64,000 bases of DNA from Chamaelirium japonicum (lineage: Eukaryota > Streptophyta > Magnoliopsida > Liliales > Melanthiaceae), in assembly GCA_947650365.1 (NCBI GenBank), contig OX393557.1:48746418-48810417 (forward strand), read 5' to 3'. The notes beneath the pieces are model-generated. The model did not search any database. It had not been told where the DNA came from and saw only the letters and a list, made by a program, of their open reading frames with translations. Positions 1 to 37,241 of the stretch are shown in pieces; within the stretch, counting starts at the first letter, position 1, and each line of letters opens with the position of its first letter. A program made the position numbers and the translations under genes.

Positions 1-1989
1 AACCATCCTTTTTTTTATTTCAATGAATGCTCTCGTGGTGGCACTAGACCAAGTGAATTCACCCTTCTTCAAACAGTCAGTCACTGGGGCCATGATAGTG
101 TTGAACCCTTTAATGAATCGACGATAAAAGGTGGCCAGTCCATGGAAACTTCTGACATCGCAAATAGTCTTGGGTTCGGGCCACTCTTCGATAGCTCTGA
201 CCTTTTCGGGGTCCGCAGAGACTCCCTCAATAGAGACAACAAATCCTAAGAATTAGACTTGAGTTGTGAGAAACGTGCACTTCTTCGGATTGACATATAG
301 CTCCTCTTTTCTCAACACAGTACAGACTTGACGTAGGTGGTCTAAATGTTGTGCCCGAGATTTACTATAGATAAGTATGTCGTCAAAGTACACCATAAGA
401 AATTTACCCATAAATGGTCGGAGTACTTGCGTCATAACTCTCATAAAGGTACTTGGGGCGTTAGTTAGCCCAAAGGGCATAACCATCCACTCATATAGCA
501 CATCCTTAGTCTTGAACACGGTCTTCCACTCGTCGCCAGGACGGATACGAATTTGGTGATAGCCACTCTTCAGGTCGATCTTGGAGAAGATGGTAGCTCC
601 GGACATCATATCCAGCATGTCGTCCAGTCGCGGGATAGGGAAACGGTACTTGACTGTTATTTTGTTGATGGCGCGACTATCGACACACATACGCCATGAC
701 CCATCTTTCTTAGGCGTCAGTAGGGCGGGGACCGCACAAGGACTCATACTTTCCTTGATGAAACCCTTTTGTAGGAGTTCGTCGACCTGCCTCTTTAACT
801 CCGTGTGTTCAGTAGGGTTCATTCGATAATGCGGCAGGTTGGGAAGACTTGCCCTTGGGACCAAATCAATGGCATGCTGTATGTCCCGCATCGGGGGCAG
901 TTGGTCAGGAAGATCTTCAGGAAAAACATCAGCAAACTCCCTAAGCACAGGGGTGACTTCAGGAGGGATCGACTGGCTGGAGTTCTTAGGTGTTTCTCTT
1001 GTTACTAGGATGATGATAGGAGCTCCCTTTTCTACCTCGTGACTCGGCTCTTTGGCACTGACGAAACTAACGCTCTTGGCTTTCTTCGCGGGAGCAGTCT
1101 TTTGCTCGGCTTGGGCACTCTTGGGTGGGGAGGGGATCAACTTGACTTTCTTGCCCTCATGTTCAAACATACACATGTTTGAGCGTCCATAAATGAGAAC
1201 ATCGTTATCGAAAAGCCAAGGTCTTCCCAAGATGACTTGGCCCACATCCATGGTCAGGACATCACACCAGATTTTGTCCTGATAGATGTTGAAATTGATG
1301 GGCACCAGGCACCTCTGCTTGACCTCCATGGCAGTGGAGTTGATCCAAGACACTTGATAGGGACAAGGGTGGGGGACGGCCTTGAGGCCAGTCTTGGCGA
1401 TGACAGCAGATGACACGACATTGATGCAACTGCCACTGTCGATGATGACCTTACAGTTTTTATCCCCAATCTTGGTGAACGTGTGAAAAATAGCGGTGCG
1501 CCTCCAGTCATCTTGATCCTTGGGTTGGGATAGTGCGCACCTAACAACCGACACGGTGGGGGACGATAACTGCCTAAGACAACTCAGAATAGCACCGTCA
1601 TCATCGTCATCAAAATCTCCACCTTCTTCTTCTGCCTGGTAGATGAACTCTGCTTCTCCGGGCTCTACTGCTTCAATGGGATTGCCATCAACAATGTTGA
1701 CTCTGACAGGACTGGGGCAGTTGGCAGCTACGTGGCCATACCCTTGACACTTGTAACACTTTGTGAGAGGGCTGACTTTGGAGACGTCACGCTCGACACT
1801 CTTTTCTCGGGCGTCCCTCTCAAAATTCTTATTGGGAATGTTGGGCTTTGGTTGAGAAGAGTTGGGGTAGGTCCGATTGAAATTGCTAGGGGAGGGCTTG
1901 GTGGGATAGCTCCTAGAATCAGAATGCCTATAGGCGTGATTAGACCTAGAGGCGTCAAGGTCTTGTACTAAAGCGTAGGCTCTTTCCAA
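1..1989 (-). pseudogene. Ty3/gypsy pol part: zinc knuckle, protease, reverse transcriptase
   Basis: Minus-strand block from the fossil gypsy element. It shows a CCHC knuckle (CYKCQGYGHVAANC), an aspartic protease core (DSGSCINVVSS), the RT fingers and palm (KKDGSWRMCVDSRAIN, then FSKIDLKSGYHQIRI), the catalytic box YFDDILIYS, and below base 253 the start of the connection/RNase H region. These are standard Ty3/gypsy motifs in the standard order. The part belongs to a broken element and is not a host gene. Confidence 0.9.
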
Positions 1990-1999
1990 TTCCGTGACA

Positions 2000-2748
2000 T
2001 CTTTGGCAAGGAGCTCATTCCTTAGGTCTTCCCTCAGGTCAGACCGGAAACGAGAAAGGATTTGGACTGGCGTCTCGGTTCCAAGGACGTTGCAGCGAGT
2101 GAGGAACTCATCAAATTTGGCAACATAGTCCTTAGCCGATTTGCTACCTTGGGTAAATTGGTGTCATTGGTCTAACAGTCGTGCCTGATACGATGGTGGC
2201 ACATACTTACCCTTTAGCTCATTTTTCATGGCGACCCAAGTATCGATAGGGTCCTGGGTTCGCGCAACTCTCAAAGCTTCCACGTTGGTCCAGTATTGGC
2301 TCGCGGGTCCGCTGAGCTTCATGGCTGCAAAGCGGACCTTCCTAACCTCAGTTAAAGGATACCACGTGAAATAACGATCCATGGACTGGAGCCAATCTAG
2401 GAAAAACTGGGGATCATGTCTACCATCAAAGGACGGTACCTCTAACCGGATGCTCCGAAGGTACTGATCATCGGGGTCCTGATTGTTTTGCCAGTTGGCC
2501 GGGTGCCCTTGAGGGGGATTAGGAAACTCCACATGCGGATCAGTCCGCGCTTGTTCCATCCGGTCTAACCGGGCATTGGTGTCGCGCTGATATGCGGTGA
2601 GATTTTGGTTCATGGTGGTTATACCTTGGGTCAACTCGGCGAGTGCTCTAGTCAAAGCCTCGGGATCCATACTGCAATTGTCCGACTCGCTAGACTCTCC
2701 TAACAGATATGGCCTACCCCTACGGGTTGGCATGCAATGATAACACAC
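2000..2748 (-). pseudogene. Ty3/gypsy gag part
   Basis: Minus-strand capsid-like block beginning near 2748. An N-terminal segment rich in Q, N and charged residues (possible coiled coil) is followed by a retrotransposon gag domain with the typical run PSFDGRHDPQFFLDWLQSMD and YWTNVEALR. It lies about 110 bp inside the primer site, as expected for gag. It is part of the broken element at the window start. Confidence 0.85.
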
Positions 2749-2857
2749 AAGATGATGCTAATAATGATAATATTAATTTTTTTTTTCACTTAATGCACTA
2801 AAATGAATGCAAAATGCAGGATCAGGTATTGAATGCGAATGATCTAGCTATGACCAT

Positions 2858-2869
2858 GCTCTGATACCA
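2858..2869 (-). other. Primer-binding site, initiator tRNA-Met type
   Basis: On the minus strand this reads TGGTATCAGAGC, the complement of the 3' end of plant initiator tRNA-Met used by many plant LTR retrotransposons. It sits 4 bases from the TG that opens the LTR at 2874 and fixes the direction of the element. Confidence 0.85.
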
Positions 2870-2873
2870 AAAA

Positions 2874-4637
2874 TGATGTGGAACAGTGTGTGTTGACAAG
2901 GAGTTTAAGATTCTTTGAGCAGCGACAGGGTCGCCAGTTTACTCCGAGCCGAAATGGAAAATTAATTTAAACAAACAATATGGCTAATGGTTTTAGCAAA
3001 GCCTAACAGGCACGCAAGCAGGTATTCCAATCTTAATTAACCGGACAACAAATACTTGGTTATATCAGCAGGGTTCCACATGCAATGTCAAGGCTAATAA
3101 CAAACAGGGTTAATCAGAATCTCACAACTCACCATTCAAAGTGGGCAGCAGTTTTGCATAGATAAAATATAGGAGAGTTGATATTTGGTGTTACCCTCCA
3201 ATATTGACCGGGGGAAAAAAGGAGACTCACCTACTGAGGGTTGTGGGGGACCTCAGGGATCTCAACTGGTGGCGGGGTCGATGTCGATGCGGGGTCCTTG
3301 GGTTGAGCCGAGGCTTGAGCGAGGGCCCGGAGTGCTAGTACGTTGGGATGTACGGGCGCACCGGGATGCCACCGTTGATGGTTCTCCGAGATTTCCAGTC
3401 GTGCTTCCGCGTCTTTGGCGGCGAGGTAGGTGATGCGCTCCACGTACTCCTTCACGTTCTCGCCGGCGCTGAACTGGAAGTCGAGGAAGGGAGACTGGAT
3501 ATCGAGAAATCCGTCTTCGTCGTCGATCAGGCCGTGATCAACATCGGAATCGGCCATGCCGTCATGCCGAGGGAATGGGCTACCGGGGTGGGGAGGTGGT
3601 GTTCGGATTGGGCACGGGGAAGGGGAGGGGATCGGGACGGATCGGATGAGGGAGAGGGGGGGTTCGGGATCAGATCGGGGGGCTTGGGAATCGGGCCGAT
3701 CGGATGAGGGAGGAAGGAGGGGATCGGGGTGCTGGCAGAAGGGGGAGGGAGGGTCGGGTGGCCGACGGCACAGGGAGGCGGACCGGGGTCGGGTCGGGCG
3801 ACAACGACGGGAGGAAGGGAGGGGGGTGTCGGGGTCGGGTGGGGCCTGCGGTGCTGCGGGTGGGGTAGCCGGATCGGGCGACAAGGGACCGGGGTCGGCT
3901 GGGGCGCGGGAGGAGAAGGGAGGGGTGGGGATCGGGGTGGCGGCGGCAAGGGAGGTGGGCCGGGGTCGGGTGACACGGGAGGGGGGTCGGGATGGCTTGC
4001 GGCAGCGGAAGAGAGAGAGAGGGGAAATAGGGGCGGTGGACCAGGGAGGAAAATAGGGGGATTAGAGCTAGGGTTTCACACGCTAGCCAGAACCTAGGGT
4101 TTCACACGCCTAGGGTTTGGGTTTGGGTTTCATACACCTCACCCTGGTTTCTCTCAACACAAGTGTGGAGGAAAACATAAATTTGTTTATTCATTGCATA
4201 CTGAAAGAAAAGAAGACAGGCCTATAAATAGGCTTACAACGACAGACAGAACAGCCCACTAATCGAGGTGGGACTAAAAAGTACACAAGCAACATAACAA
4301 AACAAAAAACAAAATAGCCAACATGGCTAGAACCACATGCTCAGATGTCGCCTCCTGCGCTGGTACACTCGCCAGGGCCGAGGCTCGATGTCCCCATCAT
4401 TTACCTTTGGGCACTTTCGGATTCTGTGGGGATGAGAGTTGGTGTCTTTGCATGAGCGAATTACAAGAGTCGGTCAGCGTCATTGGTGAGCAATCAGACC
4501 GTTCGTGTTGGAGCAAGAGCGAAGGCGACCAGACAGAAAGCTTGCAATAAGCTAAAAATGAGCACAGTAAAAGTCAGCATGGCGTGGAGTAGGAGCTCCT
4601 AGTAGGGCACGTGAGTCGTGTAATTGTGTTTGTATCA
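2874..4637 (-). repeat. Long LTR of the first Ty3/gypsy element (outer end uncertain)
   Basis: The inner end is TG at 2874, four bases beyond the primer site. A minus-strand TATA-like box (CCTATAAATAGG) lies at about 4221-4233, so transcription would start just left of it and U3 must extend further right. TGAT at 2874 and ATCA ending at 4637 would make a 4-base inverted terminus and an LTR of about 1.76 kb; this outer end is a guess. The R-U5 part is very long and GC-rich (about 3240-4060) and contains an open frame described separately. Confidence 0.55.
3231..3557 (-). other. Exon-like open frame inside the gypsy LTR, unrecognised
   Basis: A 108-codon minus-strand frame starting at the ATG at 3557. 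Its first 60 residues are acidic and amphipathic, not low-complexity (MADSDVDHGLIDDEDGFLD, then FSAGENVKEYVERITYLAAK), and the tail is proline/threonine-rich. It lies downstream of the LTR TATA-like box, is preceded by a GC-rich leader, and ends directly beside a donor-like sequence GTGAGT. I do not recognise the protein. It may be a captured first exon of a host gene or a leader frame of the element. The GC-rich upstream extension looks non-coding. Confidence 0.4.
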
Positions 4638-4639
4638 TG

Positions 4640-5730
4640 AACCTTTTGTTAGTAGATTGCTCACACCATCCGGCACGAAGCCAGTGAGATTTTTACCCAC
4701 AAAATTTTCTCGTTAAAAACTACTATGTGTTGTAGTGTAACTATGATTCCAAGCCTTGTATGTTTTTACTCAGCATCCATATTTATTTACCTCTTATTAT
4801 GAATTATATTATCTTTTAAGAGGAATGATTGTGAGTTAGGCTATTCCCGTATATATGCTAGTCTTGTTCTTAAGAAGTTTAATGGAGTTCAAACATGTGC
4901 ATCTGTAACTGAACCCAGGAATTTTCCGCCGACGACTACAATCATATCCCTGTTTTGATCCAGTCTCGAATTTTGAAAAAATTGGAAGTAAACCAGTAGT
5001 AGTAAAAATTGGAGCGTGTATCTCATCGTACTCCGGTCTAACACTATCGTTCTCACCTTTGCCCCACTACCCAGTGTCTGTGAAGAGGTGGTATCAATTG
5101 GTATTAGAGCGGGTCATTCGGTTTGTTCAGAATGAGTTTCTTTAGTTATAATAGTTCTAGGAGAGAGGAGGGCTTGGAGTTAGAAGTTGACCCAGACTAT
5201 CTGGGTCAACTGATCATCCAAGCGGATGAAAGAACAGCATAAGGTCAACATGTTACTGTTGACTTAGGTATGTGAGTTAACTAGAAGCTAAGCGAGATGC
5301 TCTCACCCTTACTCTTATAAGATGTTCGTGTCTCCCTTGACAAGAAGATAACTGTTAATTTGGATCTCCTAGATAAAATAAAGTTTTTTGAGGTTCAATG
5401 TAAAGATTCATTAAGGAGACTTGAGGAAAGAATCCATATGTCTAAGACCGTATCTTAATCTAGAAAGACCTATAAGGATGAGCAAACTAAGGGGTCATTG
5501 GGTCAATCCTTAGAAGTGAAGTTGCAAGACTTCCAAAGAATTTAGAAGAGTCTCGTCGTACCACTACCAAGTTGTCAACCAGCAGCTTATCTAACAAGTC
5601 AAAATTTGAGTTACACCCCCACTTTCAACGGGTTGCTCGATATCAAGTAACAGATTGGGGGGTAAGCTCAATTTTTAAAAAGTATGGGGTGTAACTAAAA
5701 TTTTGACAAAGAAGTGGGGCTGTAAGTTAA
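4640..5730 (+). mobile_element. Weak retroelement-like remnant
   Basis: Around 4690-4730 there is sequence reminiscent of the R/U5 part of plant retroelement LTRs, and at 5098-5110 a degenerate initiator-tRNA-Met primer site (TTGGTATTAGAGC). An ATG soon after opens a short frame beginning MSFFSYNSSRREEGLELEVD, after which plus-strand coding potential decays. This could be a worn LTR retrotransposon or an endogenous pararetrovirus fragment; neither is proven. It is broken, with several breaks. Confidence 0.3.
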
Positions 5731-5737
5731 AAAAAGG

Positions 5738-6103
5738 GAATATTTTATTCATACCCCAAAAATCTATAACTAGCCCCCAGTTTCCCACCCATTTCATAAA
5801 AACTTACTCAAAATTTTTAAGATGTCATTTATACCCTTATCTTATACCCCACATCCAACTAAAACTTAAAATAGAATATTTTGGGCATCGACTCTAATTG
5901 GGAAGGAATTGAGCGGTGTCAACGACATGGCTGAGGAGTCATTGGCAGCGACATTGACAACATGGCTCGACGATCTTACTTCCTACCAATCGGATTCCTC
6001 CATAGACAGCAACAGAGCTCAAAGATCCCACTTTTTTCGATCGGATTCCTGCATACAAGATCTAACCGACTAACCCCTCTAGCAATGGGGAAAGAAGAGG
6101 GAC

Positions 6104-6180
<77 letters not shown>

Positions 6181-6446
6181 TATCAAGCCATTAATGAATG
6201 GCAGATGATCAAAATAATCCTTCCCATGTTCCTATAGTCATGGGGCTAGCTTCAACATTGGAAAGAAATGGGGTATGATCAAGATGGGGCGGGCCATTTA
6301 ACCGGGGTGTATTTAAGGTGGGGTGTAAGAGGGAAGGGTATTTTTGGGATAGGAATGGGGTATGATAAAAAAAAAATGGGGTGTGGTCAAGTTTGTTGGA
6401 AATGGGGGGCTAATAATAGATTTTTGGGGTATGAATAAAAATTTTC
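5738..6446. mobile_element. Non-autonomous terminal-inverted-repeat element with (CT)n core
   Basis: The two ends are inverted copies of about 48 bp: the left reads TTCATACCCCAAAAATCTAT and the right reads the same on the other strand with a few changes. Both ends are flanked by an A-run followed by GGG (5729-5738 and 6450-6459), which could be a 9-10 bp target duplication but is low-complexity. No transposase is present. The centre holds a perfect (CT)n array at about 6104-6178. The short open frame at 5962-6237 is an artefact of that array. Confidence 0.7.
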
Positions 6447-6459
6447 AAAAAAAAAAGGG

Positions 6460-7063
6460 GAATTAGCAAAAAATCCTTTTTAGAAGAGCACTTAGAGATG
6501 CGATCCCGACAATCTTTCCATTTGAACTCAAATCCCTTTGGATGAAAATGCCCCTCATCATCATTCGAATATAGTTTTGCTACCATTCATCCACCGCACG
6601 CCGCCGGACCTAACCGAACCCCACCACACCCCCGCCCCCACCCCCGTCGAACCTAACAAAACCCGCCACCCCCCTCCCCAGCCGGATGTAATTTAGGCCA
6701 TGGGATGAGCCCTAGACCTAGAAATTCCAAACCTAAACTCCCTCCCACCGCCACTCGCACCCGCCTTTGCCTCCTCCGCTCGCTGCCGTTGGATCTGATG
6801 ACATGAAAGAAGAGGATATGAGCGTGGTCTGGGGATTTTGAAAAAAAGAAAGGGATCATCCTAATATTTAGTTGGTTAAAGAGTGGAGCTCAATTGAAAA
6901 GATTCAATTTGTTTCTCCTAATACTGGATTGTTTAGAGGAGTCTAAGGCTAACAAACACACCCCCCGCCCTGCCGCCGCCCCCCCCCCCCCCCCCCCCCG
7001 CCCGCGGCCACACACACCACAAAAAAAAAAAAACCGTGGGTGGGACGACACTACCAGTCATCA
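6460..7063. other. Intergenic stretch, no gene seen
   Basis: No supported gene. It contains a C-run at about 6979-6999 within a CCGCC-rich patch and an A-run at about 7020-7033. It forms the distal upstream region of the MSL gene. Confidence 0.6.
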
Positions 7064-7074
7064 CCTACGCGGCG

Positions 7075-7314
7075 GGAAAATTTTCAGAACGCACTGCGTA
7101 GCGTTGAAACGTACGCACGCGTATACGAATGGGACAAGTGGCACAGCTCGTCCAACTTTTTTCCGAGGAAAAATTTCGGTTAAGGCGTTAACGCTCGGTC
7201 GTTTCGGCTCCCAACCCTCGTCTCATTTTATCTGACGTGAAGTGTGCCACTTGTCCGATTCTGATATGCGTGCGTATATTTCCTGCCCTACGCAGTGCGT
7301 GCTGAAAATTTTCC
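7075..7314. mobile_element. Mutator-type MITE upstream of the MSL gene
   Basis: A 240-bp element whose ends are inverted repeats of about 80 bp; both termini read GGAAAATTTTCAG inwards, then ACGCACTGCGTAG with one extra or changed base. It is flanked by a perfect 11-bp direct repeat CCTACGCGGCG (7064-7074 and 7315-7325), in the 8-11 bp range typical of Mutator-like elements. There is no coding capacity. It ends some 60-100 bp before the CT-rich leader of the MSL gene, so it sits in the proximal promoter or at the transcription start. Confidence 0.85.
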
Positions 7315-7379
7315 CCTACGCGGCGAACGTTATCGACAACGGCTCCCTCCTTCGGAGCATCTGGTGCCGTGCTTCGCTC

Positions 7380-7818
7380 TCTTTTTCTCCATTCCTCTCC
7401 TCCTTCCCTCTCTCTCTCTCTCTGCATCCCCCAGAAAAGAAAAAACTCCGAACGCATCCCCGGGCTTTCATCCATCTCTGCAAGGTACTTCCGAACCCTC
7501 GTCCAATTCGTTTCCTCTCTTTCCTTTCTTCGATGAATCCGACTTCCCATTCGAGATCATCTCCGAGATATCTTCGAATCATTCAGCCATGATCCGATCC
7601 GATCCGATGCTCAGAGCTGTAATCATAGGATTTTGACAGCAAGGGGGGTTTTACATGCAGGGTTCCGTGATCTCTTAGATCGGATCACCGCTGTGTTACG
7701 GGTTCTGCGGTGCGGTGTGGCGTTTACTGTGATTCCATGCCGCGCCCATTGCTGTGGCAGTGCAGAGGCGTTCAGCATTGATCGAATCGCCCGTTTCGGT
7801 CCCGGCTGCTCTCGATCC
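7380..7818 (+). promoter_or_regulatory. Leader region of the MSL gene with a probable 5'UTR intron and short uORF
   Basis: A CT-rich stretch (about 7380-7435), common near plant transcription starts, leads to a probable non-coding exon ending at 7484 (CTGCAAG followed by GTACTT). An acceptor ending TTACATGCAG at 7660 resumes the leader, which continues into the first coding exon. Between that acceptor and the start codon lies a short upstream reading frame, ATG at 7737 to TGA at 7781 (14 codons), ending 37 bases before the main ATG. The frame upstream of 7819 is open but has no in-frame ATG, so 7819 is taken as the start. No TATA box stands out. Confidence 0.6.
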
Positions 7819-34072
<26,254 letters not shown>

Positions 34073-34290
34073 CCCATGGGTGTTTGTGTATGTTCAGACG
34101 AATCAAAGTGTTGGTAATGATTGTTTGAGGCACAAATTTTGTTTTGCCTCATGGATGCCATTGTGGCAGCCAGTTAGTTGAATGGAGCATATATATATAT
34201 ATTATCTTGGAAGTGGCAGCAAGAACAGATAATAACATCAATTATACAATGATTCTTGCGGGGCGCGAGTTATATTGAGCTTACCCCATC
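34073..34290 (+). other. Presumed 3'UTR of the MSL gene
   Basis: Sequence after the TAA at 34070-34072. It is U-rich with a short (TA)n at about 34190-34202. No canonical poly(A) signal can be fixed with confidence. Confidence 0.4.
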
Positions 34291-34450
34291 AGTTTATGAG
34301 ATGGGTTGAAGTCAAAACTGAATCTCAGCCGTTCTTTTGTATGCTGATCAAGGCAGACTGTGATTCACCGATCAAAGGTGGGCGTAACAGACAATTGGGA
34401 TTCAGTTTTGGCTCTAACCTCTCTTAAACTATGGTCGTAACCTCAGAATA
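34290..34450. repeat. MITE-like repeat (GAAGTCAAAACTGAATC family)
   Basis: The stretch with AAAACTGAATCTCAGCCGTTC and, later, its near complement GATTCAGTTTTGGCT folds back on itself. The same family recurs at about 54005-54330. Boundaries are uncertain. Confidence 0.5.
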
Positions 34451-34469
34451 TCCGGTGCCATTCACGTGA

Positions 34470-36490
34470 CATGTTTGGATTAGCTTTTGATTTTGAAAAA
34501 CTTGATTCCTGGCAGAATTTGAGAATTGATTCTGCCAGGAATCAGCTTCTGGATTCTGCTGATAATCTGATTAGGGAAATTCTATGGTACGGACTTTGGA
34601 TTCTGCTGATAATCTGATTAGGGAAATTCTATGGTACGGACTTTGGTACGGTACCGAAATTCATAGGGACCATCCGATGGCCCTATGGTGGATGCGGCAT
34701 CACCCTCGGGTTCAGCCCATGGCCCCTAGAATAATGCTCCCACCACTCTGATGCATGGAAAATGAGATGGATGCTGGAGATGGGTTCAGTATGGTACCAG
34801 AATTTTTCCATTCGATACCGTAGTGGAACCCATCTTGTTTGAATTAAGTTTTCATGAATTGAATTTAGCATGTCTAGAAGCTAGAATCGTGTTTGGTAAA
34901 AACATTTGCTTCTCAAAATCTGTATCAGTTATCATAGCGCACTTACTTCTTGTGTTAACCAGAATGATTTAGACTTGACTATTTGACCAGGACTACTAAC
35001 TCGAACTATTTAATCATGACAATTTGAGTTTTGGGTACACTTTCAGGGTCCTATGAGTCAGTCATGCATCGATAATCTAGTGAAGTGCCCATATGCTCCG
35101 TTGCAGAGGAAAATGGATATGAATCCTAAGAATGTGTATATGCTATAGATCATTAGTAGCTATTGTACCCCTAAATATCACATGCAAATTCAATCCCCTT
35201 CACATGCCACTTATCATCTTTTCGATAATTACAAAAATCATCTATGTTATACATGAGTTTCTACTTTCTAATCCTAAAACATTGATAAATTGACGAGTAT
35301 GAATAAAGTGAGTACCTTTAGCCAATTGTCCCACTACTCATCATCGGCTACAACAATTTGTTTAGTTGTTTCCCAACCTAAACCGGTGTTACTAAGAAAC
35401 TTCATCTACCTAGCCCACTCACCTTTTGTTATGTCCCAATGGTTCTTCGGTTGTTGCCTGTTGTAATTTAAACCGATTCTCTTTCTAAACTCTTTTATTA
35501 AGATCTCATAACCAAATTTGTCAATAGTTAATCCGGATCTTTTATTTATCCTTACGCACCAACTCGAAAAAATCTCAACCCAGACCTTGTGATTTTTGGC
35601 TGACCACTTGGCTTTATCACTTTCTGCATTGGAGGTTTGGAAATCCATCTAAACAATGATGAATCATTTATGAGGTACTAACATCACACGAATGCAAGAA
35701 ATCTAATAGGCATTATAATCATATAATTTAGCTGAATTTTAAACTAGTCACACAAAAGGAATAACAACATAGGTACTCTTTGGCATTCTTGATTAACAAC
35801 AGAGGCAAGCATTATATAACAAATCCAATTATTACGGATTCAATTAAAACATCAGCGCACTTCGACAATTAGGATCTTGTCAAAATCCCCAATTACAACA
35901 TAAGTCGGACTTCAACGTATCCAATTTTTAGATTAGGGTTTTACATTAGTAATCTATATCAAACCACAGATCTAGAAAAACAAACCCTAATCGAGAGAAT
36001 TGGGGATTTTTAACATTGCAAACAAAAAAGGGAACAAAATCTGCACTATCCGGCAGCATGAGACGGCACTGATTCATCACTCGCAGGGAGTCGATCGCCT
36101 CTGGTTCGTCGCTAGGAGAAGGAAGCAGTTGTTGTGTCTTCGTCGTGGGGGAGAAGGCAGACTGATTACGAACTGAGAGTTTCACATTCACATTTTTCGC
36201 TTCTGGATTCTGCCATGAATCTGTGCAGAAGGTATTACCCAAACAATAACTGCCGCAAAATCCGACTCCCGGCAGAATCTAGAATCGGATTCTGGGCGCT
36301 GGAAGCATTGCTAAAGAGTACCTATATCAATGTAAAGAAAGTCAGACAGTAGGCTCAAGCCCCAGTCGCAAGGTGCATTGATGTTCAGGAGATCCACAAG
36401 GCAAATTTTTTTTAAGAAATGAAGTTTAAATAAATTATTTTTAGTGTACCAAACGAGTTTGCTCCAGAATCAGTGAAAGTGTCTTACCAA
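34470..36490 (-). mobile_element. PIF/Harbinger-like element remnant
   Basis: Both margins carry related inverted sequence (GTTTGG followed by GATTC and TGGCAGAAT-type motifs at about 34475-34560 and, inverted, at about 36190-36300), and the interior encodes a Myb/SANT-like protein typical of PIF/Harbinger partners. No DDE transposase remains. A 47-bp perfect tandem duplication lies at 34551-34644. The true ends and any 3-bp target duplication are unresolved; a second candidate right end lies near 36450. Confidence 0.45.
35290..35648 (-). pseudogene. Myb/SANT-like DNA-binding protein, PIF/Harbinger-associated, broken
   Basis: Minus-strand frame from the ATG at 35648. It encodes AKWSAKNHKVWVEIFSSW, then KNHWDITKGEWAR, and after a stop at 35406-35408 the same frame continues with MKFLSNTGLGWETTKQIVV and ADDE. 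This is the Myb/SANT-like domain (Myb_DNA-bind_3 type) found in the second protein of PIF/Harbinger transposons and in related plant genes. One in-frame stop after WAR and another where the conserved second Trp of ADDEWW is expected show it is a pseudogene. Confidence 0.65.
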
Positions 36491-36499
36491 ACTTTTGCG

Positions 36500-37241
36500 C
36501 CATGCACCCCCAAAAGTGGTGTGCCAACATGGCATAGGGGTGAACATAGGCCGGGCTTGGACCTCACAAATACATATTTTTAATAGGCCCGACCAGAAAA
36601 GCCCAGCCCGATGTATTATAAAATGAGGCCTGTGGGCCAGCCACGTGTCAATAACAAATGGGTGGAACAGGTGAGGCACCCCAAAAGCTAGCCGATGTCG
36701 CAGCAAAGCAGGAACGGCATTCCGGTGCAGTCTCTATAAGAACAATTTAATCTTTGGCGGTATGGCAAGCTGCCATATAGCGCTCCATGGGTCGCCATAA
36801 TTGCGTGATCGGCTAGCCTTTGGTCAAGGCAAAGATAGAACCATATCCTCCGCAAGTTTTCTCTACTTCCCGCGATGGCAGGAGGTAAAAGAGCCCGCCT
36901 CCCAACCCATCATTGTTGGAGATTTTCAAAATTGGTTTAATATTTAACTATTTTAGTAGGGATGGTTAGAAGTTAGAACAAGATGGTTGTGGCTCCTTGG
37001 TAAACATTAAGGCTTGCAAGGTAGGAGGTTAAAGATCAAACCCCATTAGAAGTTATTTTAGTCAAATAAAAGAGAATTGACTTACGCGACGAGCTGCAAT
37101 TAGATGTGATGGTACGTTTAGTGTGGAGTGCGATTAGGCATCTAGAGGTGCACTTTGCATTTAGCATGATGCGAGTCGCATTGAGGTGTTACAGCGTATG
37201 CTGTATATCTGTTTTGTTGGAGAAATTTGTCAGCACTGATA
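36500..37241. other. Intergenic; GGCCGGGC-type MITE trace at about 36535-36700
   Basis: GGGGTGAACATAGGCCGGGC at about 36538 and GGCCTGTGGGCCAGCC near 36628 resemble a plant hAT-type MITE, without resolved ends. The rest shows no gene. Confidence 0.35.

Larger units (their letters stand above)
1..4637 (-). mobile_element. Ty3/gypsy LTR retrotransposon, broken, cut by window start
   Basis: Fossil Ty3/gypsy element read on the minus strand. In element order it shows a long LTR (about 2874-4637), an initiator-tRNA-Met-like primer site (2858-2869), a gag block (about 2000-2748), a CCHC zinc knuckle, an aspartic protease core and a reverse transcriptase (253-1989) that runs on towards RNase H up to base 1. 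Integrase and the second LTR lie outside the window. The element is broken, with at least two breaks in the visible part. Order gag-PR-RT and the RT sequence place it in Ty3/gypsy; I cannot assign a lineage safely. With only one LTR visible no age can be estimated, but the long open RT block suggests it is not very old. Confidence 0.9.

Noticed and set aside
2858-2869. Fragment of a tRNA gene
   Set aside because: The GCTCTGATACCA string here and at 15645, 46284 and 61059 is the primer-binding site of LTR elements, next to LTR ends, with no tRNA cloverleaf around it.
3348-4097. Several overlapping plus-strand frames of 119-166 codons
   Set aside because: They are GC-rich shadows (glycine/arginine-rich) of the gypsy LTR leader with no protein features.
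6104-6178. (CT)n arrays as GAGA-type promoter elements
   Set aside because: This one lies inside a transposable element far from any gene start, so no regulatory role can be supported.
5962-6237. 91-codon frame in the 5738-6446 element
   Set aside because: A third of it is a (CT)n translation; no domain, and the element has MITE-like structure.
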